DNA from: Streptomyces sindenensis
GTDB taxonomy: Bacteria > Actinomycetota > Actinomycetes > Streptomycetales > Streptomycetaceae
Assembly (NCBI RefSeq): GCF_014649035.1
Contig: NZ_BMSG01000009.1
Span: 62,001-126,000, forward strand
Length of the DNA: 64,000 nucleotides
Direction: 5' to 3'
This document shows, in pieces, positions 42,468 to 53,885 of the stretch (position 1 is the first letter of the stretch; the number at the start of each line of letters is the position of its first letter). Under the pieces are notes generated by a model. The model was given only the letters and a program-made list of their open reading frames with translations, searched no databases and had not been told where the DNA came from. The position numbers were made by a program, and so were the translations under genes.

Positions 42468-43436
42468 CTACCAGGCGGGCGGGCTCGCGATGGAGCGGGC
42501 CAGCACGTCGTCCAGGACGCGGGCGGTGGTCTCGACGTCGTAGGTCGAGTTGTCGATGATCGGGAGGCCGGAGCCGTACCAGCCGGCCATCCGGCCGTGG
42601 ATGCGGGCGACCTCCTCGTCGGAGAGCCGGCGGTTGCCGCTGCGCGCCGCGTTGCGCTCCAGGACGATCTCCAGGCCGGGCAGCAGGACCACGGGCAGCA
42701 GACCGGGGCCCACATGGCGCTTCCAGCCGCCGAGGCCGACGACCGGGCGGTCGGGGAAGACGGCGTCGTCGAGGATGCAGGAGATGCCGTTGGCGAGGAA
42801 GTTGCGGGCGGCGAAGCCGCAGGTGCGCCGGGCCAGGCGGTACTGGGCCTCGGAGTGGTCGTTCCAGCCGGCCTGCGGGTCGGCGAAGCCGGAGCGGACC
42901 CATTCGCGGACGTCGTCGAGGGAGACGTGGGCGGTGGGCACCCGGCGGCGGGCCGCCCAGAGCTTGGCGACGGTGGTCTTGCCCGCCCCGGCCGGGCCGA
43001 TGAGCAGCACGGCGAGCGTCGCTCCGCCGGTGCCGGGCTCGGCGGGGGGTGCGGGCAGCGGCACGGGCCCGCCCGGGGGCAACTGGACGTGTCCGGTGTG
43101 CCCGACGGCCTCCCTGGCGGGGGGCGTGGGACCGGTGCCGCTCCACCCGGGGCCCGGGGCCTGACCGGGGGCGGGCGACGATGGGGCCTGGCCGGGTGCG
43201 GGTGGGGCCTGGCCGGGTGCGGGGGGCGGCGGGGGCGGGCCCTGGCCGGGGGGCGGCGGGGGCGGGCCCTGGCCGGGGGGCGTCGAAGGCGCGGGCCGGG
43301 CCTGGCCGGGGCCCCGGGACGGCGGGGGTATCGGGGGCGGGCCGGGGTGGCCGGGGTGCTGGACCTGGTACGGCCGGCCGACGTGCCCGCTACCGGGTCC
43401 GTGGGGCGGCAGCGGGGCCCCCACTGCGTGCTGCAT
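42468..43436 (-). CDS. P-loop kinase/ATPase with proline-rich N-terminus
   Basis: 322 aa. Residues 1-135 are Pro/Gly/Gln-rich, made of PGQGPPPPP and PGQAP repeats encoded by tandem DNA repeats near 43160-43300. The C-terminal 185 aa are a zeta-toxin/AAA_33-like P-loop domain: Walker A LIGPAGAGKTT, HVSLDDVREWVRSG (SxDD, kinase-like substrate Asp), LDDAVFPDRPVVGLGGWKRH and an Arg-rich lid LERNAARSGNRRLSDEEV. Likely a small-molecule or nucleotide kinase; substrate unknown. 72 bp upstream of the PepP-like gene. EF-P downstream could aid translation of the proline runs (speculation). Confidence 0.82.
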   Translation of the reverse strand: MQHAVGAPLPPHGPGSGHVGRPYQVQHPGHPGPPPIPPPSRGPGQARPAPSTPPGQGPPPPPPGQGPPPPPPAPGQAPPAPGQAPSSPAPGQAPGPGWSGTGPTPPAREAVGHTGHVQLPPGGPVPLPAPPAEPGTGGATLAVLLIGPAGAGKTTVAKLWAARRRVPTAHVSLDDVREWVRSGFADPQAGWNDHSEAQYRLARRTCGFAARNFLANGISCILDDAVFPDRPVVGLGGWKRHVGPGLLPVVLLPGLEIVLERNAARSGNRRLSDEEVARIHGRMAGWYGSGLPIIDNSTYDVETTARVLDDVLARSIASPPAW

Positions 43437-43578
43437 CCGGTGCCACTCCGTCTCGTCACTGCAACTGGCGCTGCTGGGAGGGCTACCGTACCTTCCCGGG
43501 CCGTCTCGGGGTGAACGGCCCGGGAGGGTGCGAAGTGCCCGCCGGCCGAGCGGCGGGACGGACGGGAACCGAGGGGTG

Positions 43579-46834
<3,256 letters not shown>

Positions 46835-46987
46835 CGGTGCTCCTCATGCTCGCGCCTGAAATCCAACGGCGCCACCGGGTGCGCGGCCCTGGCCCGCCAC
46901 TCCCGATCCTCCCACGAACGAGGGCACGATCCGGTCGCCGGTCCAGCAGACGGACCGGCGAGGGCCGTGGACACCCGCGGCCGACGG

Positions 46988-47815
46988 TCAGCGAGCAGCG
47001 AGCGCGGCCTCCCCGGCCTGCCGCATGGCGGCCAGCGGCGCCGGGATCCGGCCGGTCATCTGCTCGACCTGGAGCAGCGCCTGGTGAACAAGGAGGTCGA
47101 GTCCGCCGACGACCGCCCCGCCCGGCGCGGACCAGGCGGCCGCGAGCCGGGTGGGCCACGGCTCGTACAGCACGTCGAAGAGGATGCCCGGAGCCTCGGG
47201 CACGGAGCCGGTGAAGGCGTCCGTCGCGCCCGCAGGGGTGGTGGCGATGACCAGGGGTGCGCTCAGCGCCGCCGCCCCGTCCGCCCAGTCGGCGGTCATG
47301 ACGTCGACCCCGAGCCGCTCCCCCCAGCCGCGCATCTCGGCGGCCCGTTCGGGGCTGCGCACGTACGCCGTGACCGGCCCGGCGCAGACCACGGCGAGCG
47401 CGGCCAAGGCGGAGGAGGCGGTGGCGCCGGCGCCGAGGACGGCGGCGGATTCCACCTTGTCGACGCCGCGTTCCCGCAGGGCGGCGACCATGCCGGGGAT
47501 GTCGGTGTTGTCTCCGATGCGACGGCCGTCCTCGGTGAACACGACCGTGTTGACGGCCTCCACGGAGGCGGCCGTCGCGCTGACCTCGTCGAGCAGCGGG
47601 ATGATCGCCCGCTTGAGCGGCATGGTCAGGGACAGCCCCGCCCAGGAGGCGTCCAGCCCTTCGATGAACCCGGGCAGTGCCGCCTCGTCGACCTCGAACC
47701 GGTCATAGGACCAGTCGTCGAGGCCCAGCTCGGCGTACGCGGCGCGGTGCAGGACCGGGGAGAGGGAGTGGGCGATGGGCGAGCCGAGGACCGCAGCCCG
47801 GCGGATCCCGCTCAC
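46988..47815 (-). CDS. aroE: shikimate dehydrogenase
   Basis: Dehydroshikimate + NADPH to shikimate. 275 aa. SPIAHSLSPVLHRAAY substrate block, LSLTMPLKRAI with catalytic Lys, NTDIPGMV with catalytic Asp, NADP loop GAGATASSAL. GTG start overlapping the mltG TGA (GTGA), so coupled to mltG. Confidence 0.94.
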   Translation of the reverse strand: MSGIRRAAVLGSPIAHSLSPVLHRAAYAELGLDDWSYDRFEVDEAALPGFIEGLDASWAGLSLTMPLKRAIIPLLDEVSATAASVEAVNTVVFTEDGRRIGDNTDIPGMVAALRERGVDKVESAAVLGAGATASSALAALAVVCAGPVTAYVRSPERAAEMRGWGERLGVDVMTADWADGAAALSAPLVIATTPAGATDAFTGSVPEAPGILFDVLYEPWPTRLAAAWSAPGGAVVGGLDLLVHQALLQVEQMTGRIPAPLAAMRQAGEAALAAR

Positions 47816-49599
47816 TGGCCGGACTCCTCTTGATACTTCCGCCGGTTCTTCTCGTGCTCGTCGTTGGTCTCGGCGAAGACGGTCTTGTCCTCGTTGATCG
47901 AGACAAAGTAGTACCAGGGACCCGGTGTGGGGTTCATGGCCGAATGCAGTGACTCCGCGCCCGGATTACTGATCGGACCGGGAGGCAGACCGATGATCCT
48001 GTAGGTGTTGTACGGGTCGACGATCTCCCGCACCTTGTCGACCGAACCGATATCGAGGGTGCTCTTGCCGTTGAGGTAGTTGACCGTCGAGTCGAATTCC
48101 AGCCGGCCGACCGTTTGCGTGTTGCCCGGCTTGAGCCGGTTGTAGACGACCCGCGCAACCTTGTCGAAGTCGTGCTTGTACTTGCCCTCGACCTGCACGA
48201 GGCTCGCTACGGTGATGAGCTCCCACGGAGTCTTCAGCCCAAGCTTCTTCGCGCTGCCTTCCAGGTCGAGCTTGCCGTACTCCTTGTTCGCCCGCGCGAC
48301 CATCCGCTTCAGCGCGTCCTCGGGCTTCGACCCCTTGGCGACCGGGTAGGCCGCAGGATAGAGGAACCCCTCCAGCGGGTCCTTCACATCCGGGTTGTCG
48401 TCGGCCCAGTCGGGCAGACCCAGCGACTCCGCCTTGGTCTTGGCGATCTTCGCCGTGGTGCCTTCCTTCAACTCCAGGCGCTTGTCGATCTCGGTGTAGA
48501 CCCTGGCGTTACGCCACCCCTCAGGGATCACGAACGCGTTCTGGCTCTTCGGATCGAGCATCAGCGTGATAGCACTGGCCGCCGACATCTCCTTGTTCAG
48601 GAGGTAGACGCCCGCCTGGAGCGACTTGCCCTTCGGGTTGTCGTTCTGGGCGGCCACGAAGGCGTCGGAGGACTTGATGACGCCCTTCTTGCGCAGGATG
48701 TTCGCGATGTCGTACCCGAACGCGCCCTCGGGGATCTCGACCTCGACCTGCTCGCCGGTGCCCGACCCGGTGTAGTCGGCCGGTGCGCCGAACTGCTTCT
48801 TCCAGAAGGTGTAGCCGACGTAGCTGACACCACCGACGCCGCCGACCAGGACGACGGAGACCACCAGGCAGGCAACGCCACTACGGCTCTTCTTCTTGCC
48901 CTTGCCGCCCCGGCGCTCGTTGCCCCCGCGGCCGCGGCGCGAGGGGCGCGATTCGTCGTCGTCCGGGTCATCGTCGTCGTCACGCGGGTCGCGGTCGGAC
49001 GGGTCGTCGGCACCGGTGAAGAAGGGGTGTGTCTCCTCCTGCGGCTGGTCCTGATCCCAGTCCGTCGGTTCCTGCTGCTGGGGCTGCTGCGCGGGTGCGG
49101 CCTCGCGGCGGCCCGGGGGCTGCGGCGGCGGGTAGGCCTCGGGGGTGCCGTAGTAGTCCTGCGTCGCGTCATAGCCGCCGGGCTGCTGCGCGTACGGGTC
49201 CTGGGGCTCGGCCCCGTACGGCATGGCGGCCTGCTGACCGGTGTCCCAACCGCCGTCGTACTGCGGCTGGGCACCGGGCTGCTGGGCGTACGGGTCCTGC
49301 TGGGGCGCGCCGTACGGCTGCTGGCCGTACTGCTGGTTCTGCTGCTGGCCGTACTGCTGCTGATGGTTCTGCTGCTGGCCGTACTGCTGATGCTGGTCGT
49401 ACGACGGCTGCTGGTGCCCCTGGTACTGCTGGTGATTCTGGTGCTGCTGGGCGTACGGGTCCTGCGGATAGGACTGCTGCTGGTCGCCGTACTGGCCCTG
49501 GCCGTGGGCGGCCTGGTGGCCTCCCCATCCCTGGTCCCCGTACAGGGGATCCTCGGGATGCCACGGTTCGGAGCCGGGGCCCCGGCCATACTCAGTCAT
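47812..49599 (-). CDS. mltG: endolytic murein transglycosylase MltG with long Gln-rich N-terminus
   Basis: 595 aa, much longer than the usual 340-400. Residues 1-180 are low-complexity (QQ, YGQQ, QDPYAQQ repeats), 190-235 alternate acidic and basic, then a single membrane helix (about 243-268) and the periplasmic LysM-like plus YceG domain (about 285-590). The catalytic region is ITVASLVQVEGKY, with the conserved Glu of the ASIxxxE motif, and FDSTVNYL, LPPGPISNPG. Cuts nascent peptidoglycan glycan strands, setting chain length. In the cluster alaS-ruvX-mltG-aroE. The cytoplasmic tail could act in polar or septal recruitment (inference). Confidence 0.94.
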   Translation of the reverse strand: MTEYGRGPGSEPWHPEDPLYGDQGWGGHQAAHGQGQYGDQQQSYPQDPYAQQHQNHQQYQGHQQPSYDQHQQYGQQQNHQQQYGQQQNQQYGQQPYGAPQQDPYAQQPGAQPQYDGGWDTGQQAAMPYGAEPQDPYAQQPGGYDATQDYYGTPEAYPPPQPPGRREAAPAQQPQQQEPTDWDQDQPQEETHPFFTGADDPSDRDPRDDDDDPDDDESRPSRRGRGGNERRGGKGKKKSRSGVACLVVSVVLVGGVGGVSYVGYTFWKKQFGAPADYTGSGTGEQVEVEIPEGAFGYDIANILRKKGVIKSSDAFVAAQNDNPKGKSLQAGVYLLNKEMSAASAITLMLDPKSQNAFVIPEGWRNARVYTEIDKRLELKEGTTAKIAKTKAESLGLPDWADDNPDVKDPLEGFLYPAAYPVAKGSKPEDALKRMVARANKEYGKLDLEGSAKKLGLKTPWELITVASLVQVEGKYKHDFDKVARVVYNRLKPGNTQTVGRLEFDSTVNYLNGKSTLDIGSVDKVREIVDPYNTYRIIGLPPGPISNPGAESLHSAMNPTPGPWYYFVSINEDKTVFAETNDEHEKNRRKYQEESGQ

Positions 49600-49697
49600 C
49601 GATCCCCTAGAGCCGCGAGACGACGTTCCGTCTCTTCGCTTCGCTGTGCGGTTTATTCGAACACCGCCGCATCGCGCGGAACGTTACCGTATCGCGA

Positions 49698-50183
49698 TCA
49701 GACAACCACTTCGACGCCCTCGCCCGGGGGATTACCTGACGCCCGTTCGGACTCCAGAGCGTTCTGAAGGATCACCACAGCGGCAGCCTGGTCGATGACA
49801 GATCGGCCCTTCTTGGACTTCACGCCCGAGGCGCGCATGCCCTGGGCCGCCGTCACTGTGGTCATCCTCTCGTCCACGAGTCGCACCGGGACGGGGGCGA
49901 TCGACCGGGCGAACACCTGGGCGAAGTCACGGACCTTGGCCGCCGCCGGGCCCTCGCCGCCGCCGAGGGAGCGCGGCAGACCGAGGATGACCTCGATCGG
50001 CTCGTACTCCTCCACGATCTGGCGGAGCCGCCGGTGGGCGGCCGGGACATCGCGTCCCGGCACGGTCTCCACCGGCGTGGCCAGGATCCCGTCGGGGTCG
50101 CACGAGGCGACCCCGATCCGGGCGTCCCCGACGTCGACGGCGAGCCGTCGGCCTCGGCGCATCTCTGTCATCGCGCTCGTCAC
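49698..50183 (-). CDS. ruvX: YqgF/RuvX pre-16S rRNA nuclease family protein
   Basis: 161 aa, RNase H-like fold. Motifs [13 protein letters not shown] (first catalytic Asp), [22 protein letters not shown] (Glu) and [18 protein letters not shown] (last Asp). In E. coli YqgF matures the 16S rRNA 5' end; it is also called a putative Holliday junction resolvase. GTG start overlapping the alaS stop (GTGA); in-frame ATGs follow at codons 5 and 8. Directly downstream of alaS. Confidence 0.93.
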   Translation of the reverse strand: MTSAMTEMRRGRRLAVDVGDARIGVASCDPDGILATPVETVPGRDVPAAHRRLRQIVEEYEPIEVILGLPRSLGGGEGPAAAKVRDFAQVFARSIAPVPVRLVDERMTTVTAAQGMRASGVKSKKGRSVIDQAAAVVILQNALESERASGNPPGEGVEVVV

Positions 50184-52849
50184 GCCGTCTCGTTGACGAG
50201 GCGTTCGACCGCGGCGACGGCGTCGCCGATCGCGGCCGGGTTCGTGCCGCCGCCCTGGGCGACGTCCGGCTTGCCGCCGCCACCGCCGCCGAGGGTCTTC
50301 GCGGCCGTACGCACGAGGTCACCGGCCTTGAGACCGCGCTCGCGGGCGGCCTCGTTGGTGGCGATCACCGTGAGCGGGCGGCCGTTGGCCGTGGTGAACA
50401 GGGCCACGACGGCCGCGCGGTCGCCCTGGATGCGCCCGCGCACGTCCAGGACCAGCTTGCGCAGGTCGTCGGCGGAGGTGCCGTCGGGGACCTGGCCGGT
50501 GACCAGGGCGACGCCGCGGACGTCCTTGGCGGAGTCGACCAGACCGGCGGCGGCCGCGAGGACCTTCTCCGCGCGGTACTTCTCGATCTCCTTCTCGGCG
50601 TCCTTCAGCTTGCCGAGCATGCCCGCGATCTTCTCGGGCAGCTCCTCGGGACGGCCCTTGACCAGCTCCTGGAGCTGGGCGACGACCGTGTGCTCCTTGG
50701 CGAGGAAGTTGTACGCGTCCACGCCGACCAGAGCCTCGATGCGGCGCACGCCGGAGCCGATGGAGGACTCGCCGAGCAGCTTCACCAGCCCGAGCTGGGC
50801 GGTGTTGTGGACGTGGGTGCCGCCGCACAGCTCCTTGGAGAAGTCGCCGATGGTGACGACGCGGACCCGCTCGCCGTACTTCTCGCCGAACTCGGCGATG
50901 GCGCCCTGCTTCTTGGCCTCGTCGATGGACATGACCTCGGCCTGGACGTCGAGTTCGCGCGAGAGGACCTCGTTGATCCGCTGCTCCACGTCGGTGAGGA
51001 CCGTGCCGGGGACGGCGGCGGGCGAGCCGAAGTCGAAGCGGAAGCGGCCCGGGGAGTTCTCGGAGCCGGCCTGGGCGGCCGTCGGGCCGAGCGCGTCGCG
51101 CAGCGCCTGGTGCGTGAGGTGCGTGGCGCTGTGGGCGCGGGCGATGGCCCGGCGGCGGGTGGCGTCGATGGAGGCGAAGACGGGGGCCCCGACCGTCACC
51201 TCGCCGACCTGGACGACGCCCTTGTGGACGTGGACCCCGGGAACCGGCTTCTGGACGTCGCGGATCTCGATCACGGCACCCGTGTCGAGCCGGATGCGGC
51301 CGGTGTCGGCGAGCTGGCCGCCGCCCTCGGCGTAGAAGGGGGTGCGGTCGAGGACGACCTCGACCTCGTCGCCCTCGGTGGCGGCGGGCGAGGGCACCCC
51401 GTCGACCAGCAGGCCGACGATGGTGGACTCGCCGGCCACGCTGGTGTAGCCGGTGAACTCGGTGGCGCCGGAGGTGTCGGCGACCTCGCGGTAGGCGGAG
51501 AGGTCGGCGTGCCCCGTCTTCTTGGCGCGGGCGTCGGCCTTGGCCTTGTCGCGCTGCTCCTGCATGAGGCGGCGGAAGCCGTCCTCGTCCACGGAGAGCC
51601 CCTGCTCGGCGGCCATCTCCAGGGTGAGGTCGATCGGGAAGCCCCAGGTGTCGTGGAGCAGGAACGCCTTGTCCCCGGCGAGGACCTTGCCGCCGGCGGC
51701 CTTGGTCTCGGTGACCGCGGTCTCCAGGATGTTGGTGCCGCCCTTGAGGGCCTTGAGGAAGGCGGCCTCCTCGGCGAGCGCGACCGTCTCGATGCGCTTG
51801 CGGTCGGTGATCAGCTCGGGGTACTGCTGCCCCATCGTGTCGATCACGACGTCGATCAGGTCCTTGACGACCGTGCCGGTGGCGCCCAGGAGGCGCATGT
51901 TGCGGATGGCGCGGCGCATGATGCGGCGCAGCACGTAGCCGCGGCCCTCGTTGCCGGGGGTGACGCCGTCGCCGATGAGCATCACCGACGTACGGATGTG
52001 GTCGGCGACGACGCGGAGCGAGACGTCCGTGCCGCTCTCGGCGCCGTAGCGGACGCCGGTCAGCTCGGTGGCCTTGTCCATGACGACGCGCAGGGTGTCG
52101 GTCTCGTACATGTTCTGGACGCCCTGGAGGATCATCGCCAGGCGTTCCAGACCGAGACCGGTGTCGATGTTCTTGGACGGCAGGTCCCCGAGGATCGGGA
52201 AGTCCTCCTTGCCGTCGCCGGCACCGCGCTCGTACTGCATGAAGACCAGGTTCCAGATCTCCACGTACCGCTCGTCGTTGACGGCCGGGCCGCCCTCGAC
52301 GCCGAACTCGGGGCCGCGGTCGTAGTTGATCTCCGAGCAGGGTCCGCAGGGTCCGGGGACGCCCATGGACCAGAAGTTGTCCTTCTTGCCCAGGCGCTGG
52401 ATGCGCTCGGCGGGAACGCCGATCTTGTCGCGCCAGATGGCTTCGGCCTCGTCGTCGTCGAGGTAGACGGTGATCCAGAGCTTCTCGGGGTCGAGGCCGT
52501 AGCCGCCGTCCTCGACGGAGTTCGTCAGGGCCTCCCAGGCGAGCTGGATGGCCCCTTCCTTGAAGTAGTCCCCGAACGAGAAGTTGCCGCACATCTGGAA
52601 GAAGGTGCCGTGGCGGGTGGTCTTGCCGACCTCTTCGATGTCCGGCGTACGCACGCACTTCTGCACGCTGGTGACGCGCGGGGCGGGCGGCTTGACCTCG
52701 CCGAGGAAGTACGGCTTGAAGGGAACCATGCCCGCGGGGACCAGCAGCAGAGTCGGGTCGTCCGCGATGAGCGACGCCGAAGGCACGGCAGTGTGACCGC
52801 GCTCCTCGAAGAAGCTCAGCCAGCGGCGGCGAATTTCAGCCGACTCCAT
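50180..52849 (-). CDS. alaS: alanyl-tRNA synthetase
   Basis: 889 aa, full length. Class II catalytic core (1-240: [18 protein letters not shown] at the N-terminus, [19 protein letters not shown] split motif 2), editing domain with [11 protein letters not shown] (HxxxH) and [15 protein letters not shown] (Cys/His zinc), and C-Ala domain ending [15 protein letters not shown]. The ATG shares one base with the stop of the upstream small gene. First large gene of the alaS-ruvX-mltG-aroE set. Confidence 0.98.
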   Translation of the reverse strand: MESAEIRRRWLSFFEERGHTAVPSASLIADDPTLLLVPAGMVPFKPYFLGEVKPPAPRVTSVQKCVRTPDIEEVGKTTRHGTFFQMCGNFSFGDYFKEGAIQLAWEALTNSVEDGGYGLDPEKLWITVYLDDDEAEAIWRDKIGVPAERIQRLGKKDNFWSMGVPGPCGPCSEINYDRGPEFGVEGGPAVNDERYVEIWNLVFMQYERGAGDGKEDFPILGDLPSKNIDTGLGLERLAMILQGVQNMYETDTLRVVMDKATELTGVRYGAESGTDVSLRVVADHIRTSVMLIGDGVTPGNEGRGYVLRRIMRRAIRNMRLLGATGTVVKDLIDVVIDTMGQQYPELITDRKRIETVALAEEAAFLKALKGGTNILETAVTETKAAGGKVLAGDKAFLLHDTWGFPIDLTLEMAAEQGLSVDEDGFRRLMQEQRDKAKADARAKKTGHADLSAYREVADTSGATEFTGYTSVAGESTIVGLLVDGVPSPAATEGDEVEVVLDRTPFYAEGGGQLADTGRIRLDTGAVIEIRDVQKPVPGVHVHKGVVQVGEVTVGAPVFASIDATRRRAIARAHSATHLTHQALRDALGPTAAQAGSENSPGRFRFDFGSPAAVPGTVLTDVEQRINEVLSRELDVQAEVMSIDEAKKQGAIAEFGEKYGERVRVVTIGDFSKELCGGTHVHNTAQLGLVKLLGESSIGSGVRRIEALVGVDAYNFLAKEHTVVAQLQELVKGRPEELPEKIAGMLGKLKDAEKEIEKYRAEKVLAAAAGLVDSAKDVRGVALVTGQVPDGTSADDLRKLVLDVRGRIQGDRAAVVALFTTANGRPLTVIATNEAARERGLKAGDLVRTAAKTLGGGGGGKPDVAQGGGTNPAAIGDAVAAVERLVNETA

Positions 52850-53196
52850 CAGTGGTCCTCATTCCGGTTGTTCGATTTGTAGGGAAGCGTGCGGTACGTG
52901 TTCGGGTGCGCGGCGGTTTCGGGCGCTTCGACCGCCCAGTGCCGCTGGACGGGAAGGTCCTGGTCGACCGGGGCCTCCAGGCCGAGGGCGCCGCCCAGTT
53001 CGGCTTCGCGCCGGACCATGCCCTCGCGTACGTCGAGGGCGAAGTCCTTGAGCTTGTGACCGGTCTCGATCGCCTTGTCCGCGGCCTGCGCCGCGAGGCT
53101 CTCGGGCGTCAGCTGCTTGAGCTTGCGGTTGACCTTGGTGGTGGCCCACACACCGGCGGCTGCGCCGGCGGTGAACCAGAACGTGCGGCGGAACAT
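52849..53196 (-). CDS. small DUF6167-type protein
   Basis: 115 aa. N-terminal hydrophobic segment ([19 protein letters not shown], about residues 4-22) that could be a membrane anchor, then an amphipathic helix rich in Ala/Lys/Glu (25-65). The C-terminal half is Pro/His-containing and probably extended. Conserved upstream of alaS in actinobacteria as far as I recall; function unknown. Stop overlaps the alaS ATG by one base, so coupled. Confidence 0.75.
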   Translation of the reverse strand: MFRRTFWFTAGAAAGVWATTKVNRKLKQLTPESLAAQAADKAIETGHKLKDFALDVREGMVRREAELGGALGLEAPVDQDLPVQRHWAVEAPETAAHPNTYRTLPYKSNNRNEDH

Positions 53197-53203
53197 CGCT
53201 CGA

Positions 53204-53680
53204 TCAGTCCTTCTGTCCGCGGGCGTTTCGGCGTTGGCTCCTGCGGCCTCGCGCCGAGGGTACGGTCCGGCCGACGATCACCGTACGGCGGGCGGAGCCA
53301 CGGCCCCGCGCCGGTTCCGGATCGGGCTCGGGCGTGGTGCGGCGGCCGAGCGCCTGCCGTACGCCGTAGCCGAAGGCGGCGACCTTGACGAGGGGGCCGC
53401 CGAAGGTGGAGGCGACGGTGGTGGAGAGCGCGGAGGCGTTGGAGGTGACCTCCTGGACGTCGCTCGCGATGGCGTCGACCTTGTCCAGCTGGGTCTGCGC
53501 GGAGCGCACCGTCGCCGAGGCGTCGGCCAGCAGCGGAACGGTCTGTTCGGTCACGTCCGCGACGAGTTTGGTGGTCGCCCTGAGCGTCTGGGCGAGCCTC
53601 ACCAGCACCACGGCGAGGAACGAGACCAGAATCGCCCAGAAGACGGCCACGAGGATCCCGGCCACCTCTCCACCGGACAC
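53204..53680 (-). CDS. DUF948 single-pass membrane protein
   Basis: 158 aa. Membrane helix at about residues 7-28 (AGILVAVFWAILVSFLAVVLV), followed by a coiled-coil-like region (30-90, LRATTKLVADVTEQTVPLLADA) and a basic, Arg-rich C-terminus. This is the DUF948 arrangement of small actinobacterial and firmicute membrane proteins, sometimes linked to stress. GTG start. 7 bp before the DUF6167-type gene and so probably heads the alaS operon. Function not known. Confidence 0.78.
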   Translation of the reverse strand: MSGGEVAGILVAVFWAILVSFLAVVLVRLAQTLRATTKLVADVTEQTVPLLADASATVRSAQTQLDKVDAIASDVQEVTSNASALSTTVASTFGGPLVKVAAFGYGVRQALGRRTTPEPDPEPARGRGSARRTVIVGRTVPSARGRRSQRRNARGQKD

Positions 53681-53846
53681 TGTGCACCGCTCTCTGCTTG
53701 TCGATCGGCCCCTGCGGGGGCTTGTCTCCGTCGGTGCCGCCCGGCTGCCGCCCGAGCGCCCGATCGTCGTCCCACGAGCCTATCGCGCCGCGCATCTCCT
53801 CCCCTACCGCATTCCCCGCGGGCCGGGCCGGAGTTGTCCGGCGAGA

Positions 53847-53876
53847 TTGTACGGAGAGCTTTCAAGCCAGTACGCT
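53847..53876 (+). promoter_or_regulatory. probable leaderless promoter of STAND ATPase gene
   Basis: TTGTAC (53847-53852), 18-nt spacer, TACGCT (53871-53876), then 9 nt to the ATG at 53886. No Shine-Dalgarno exists before that ATG, which is what a leaderless mRNA would show. Confidence 0.5.
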
Positions 53877-53885
53877 CCGTGTTTC

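Noticed and set aside
43160..43300. Possible CRISPR-like repeat array
   Set aside because: The repeats are contiguous, in frame and encode Pro-Gly-Gln repeats of a protein; there are no spacers or cas genes.
50319..52882. Large open frames on both strands over alaS
   Set aside because: alaS has all motifs; the others are frame shadows typical of 72% GC DNA.
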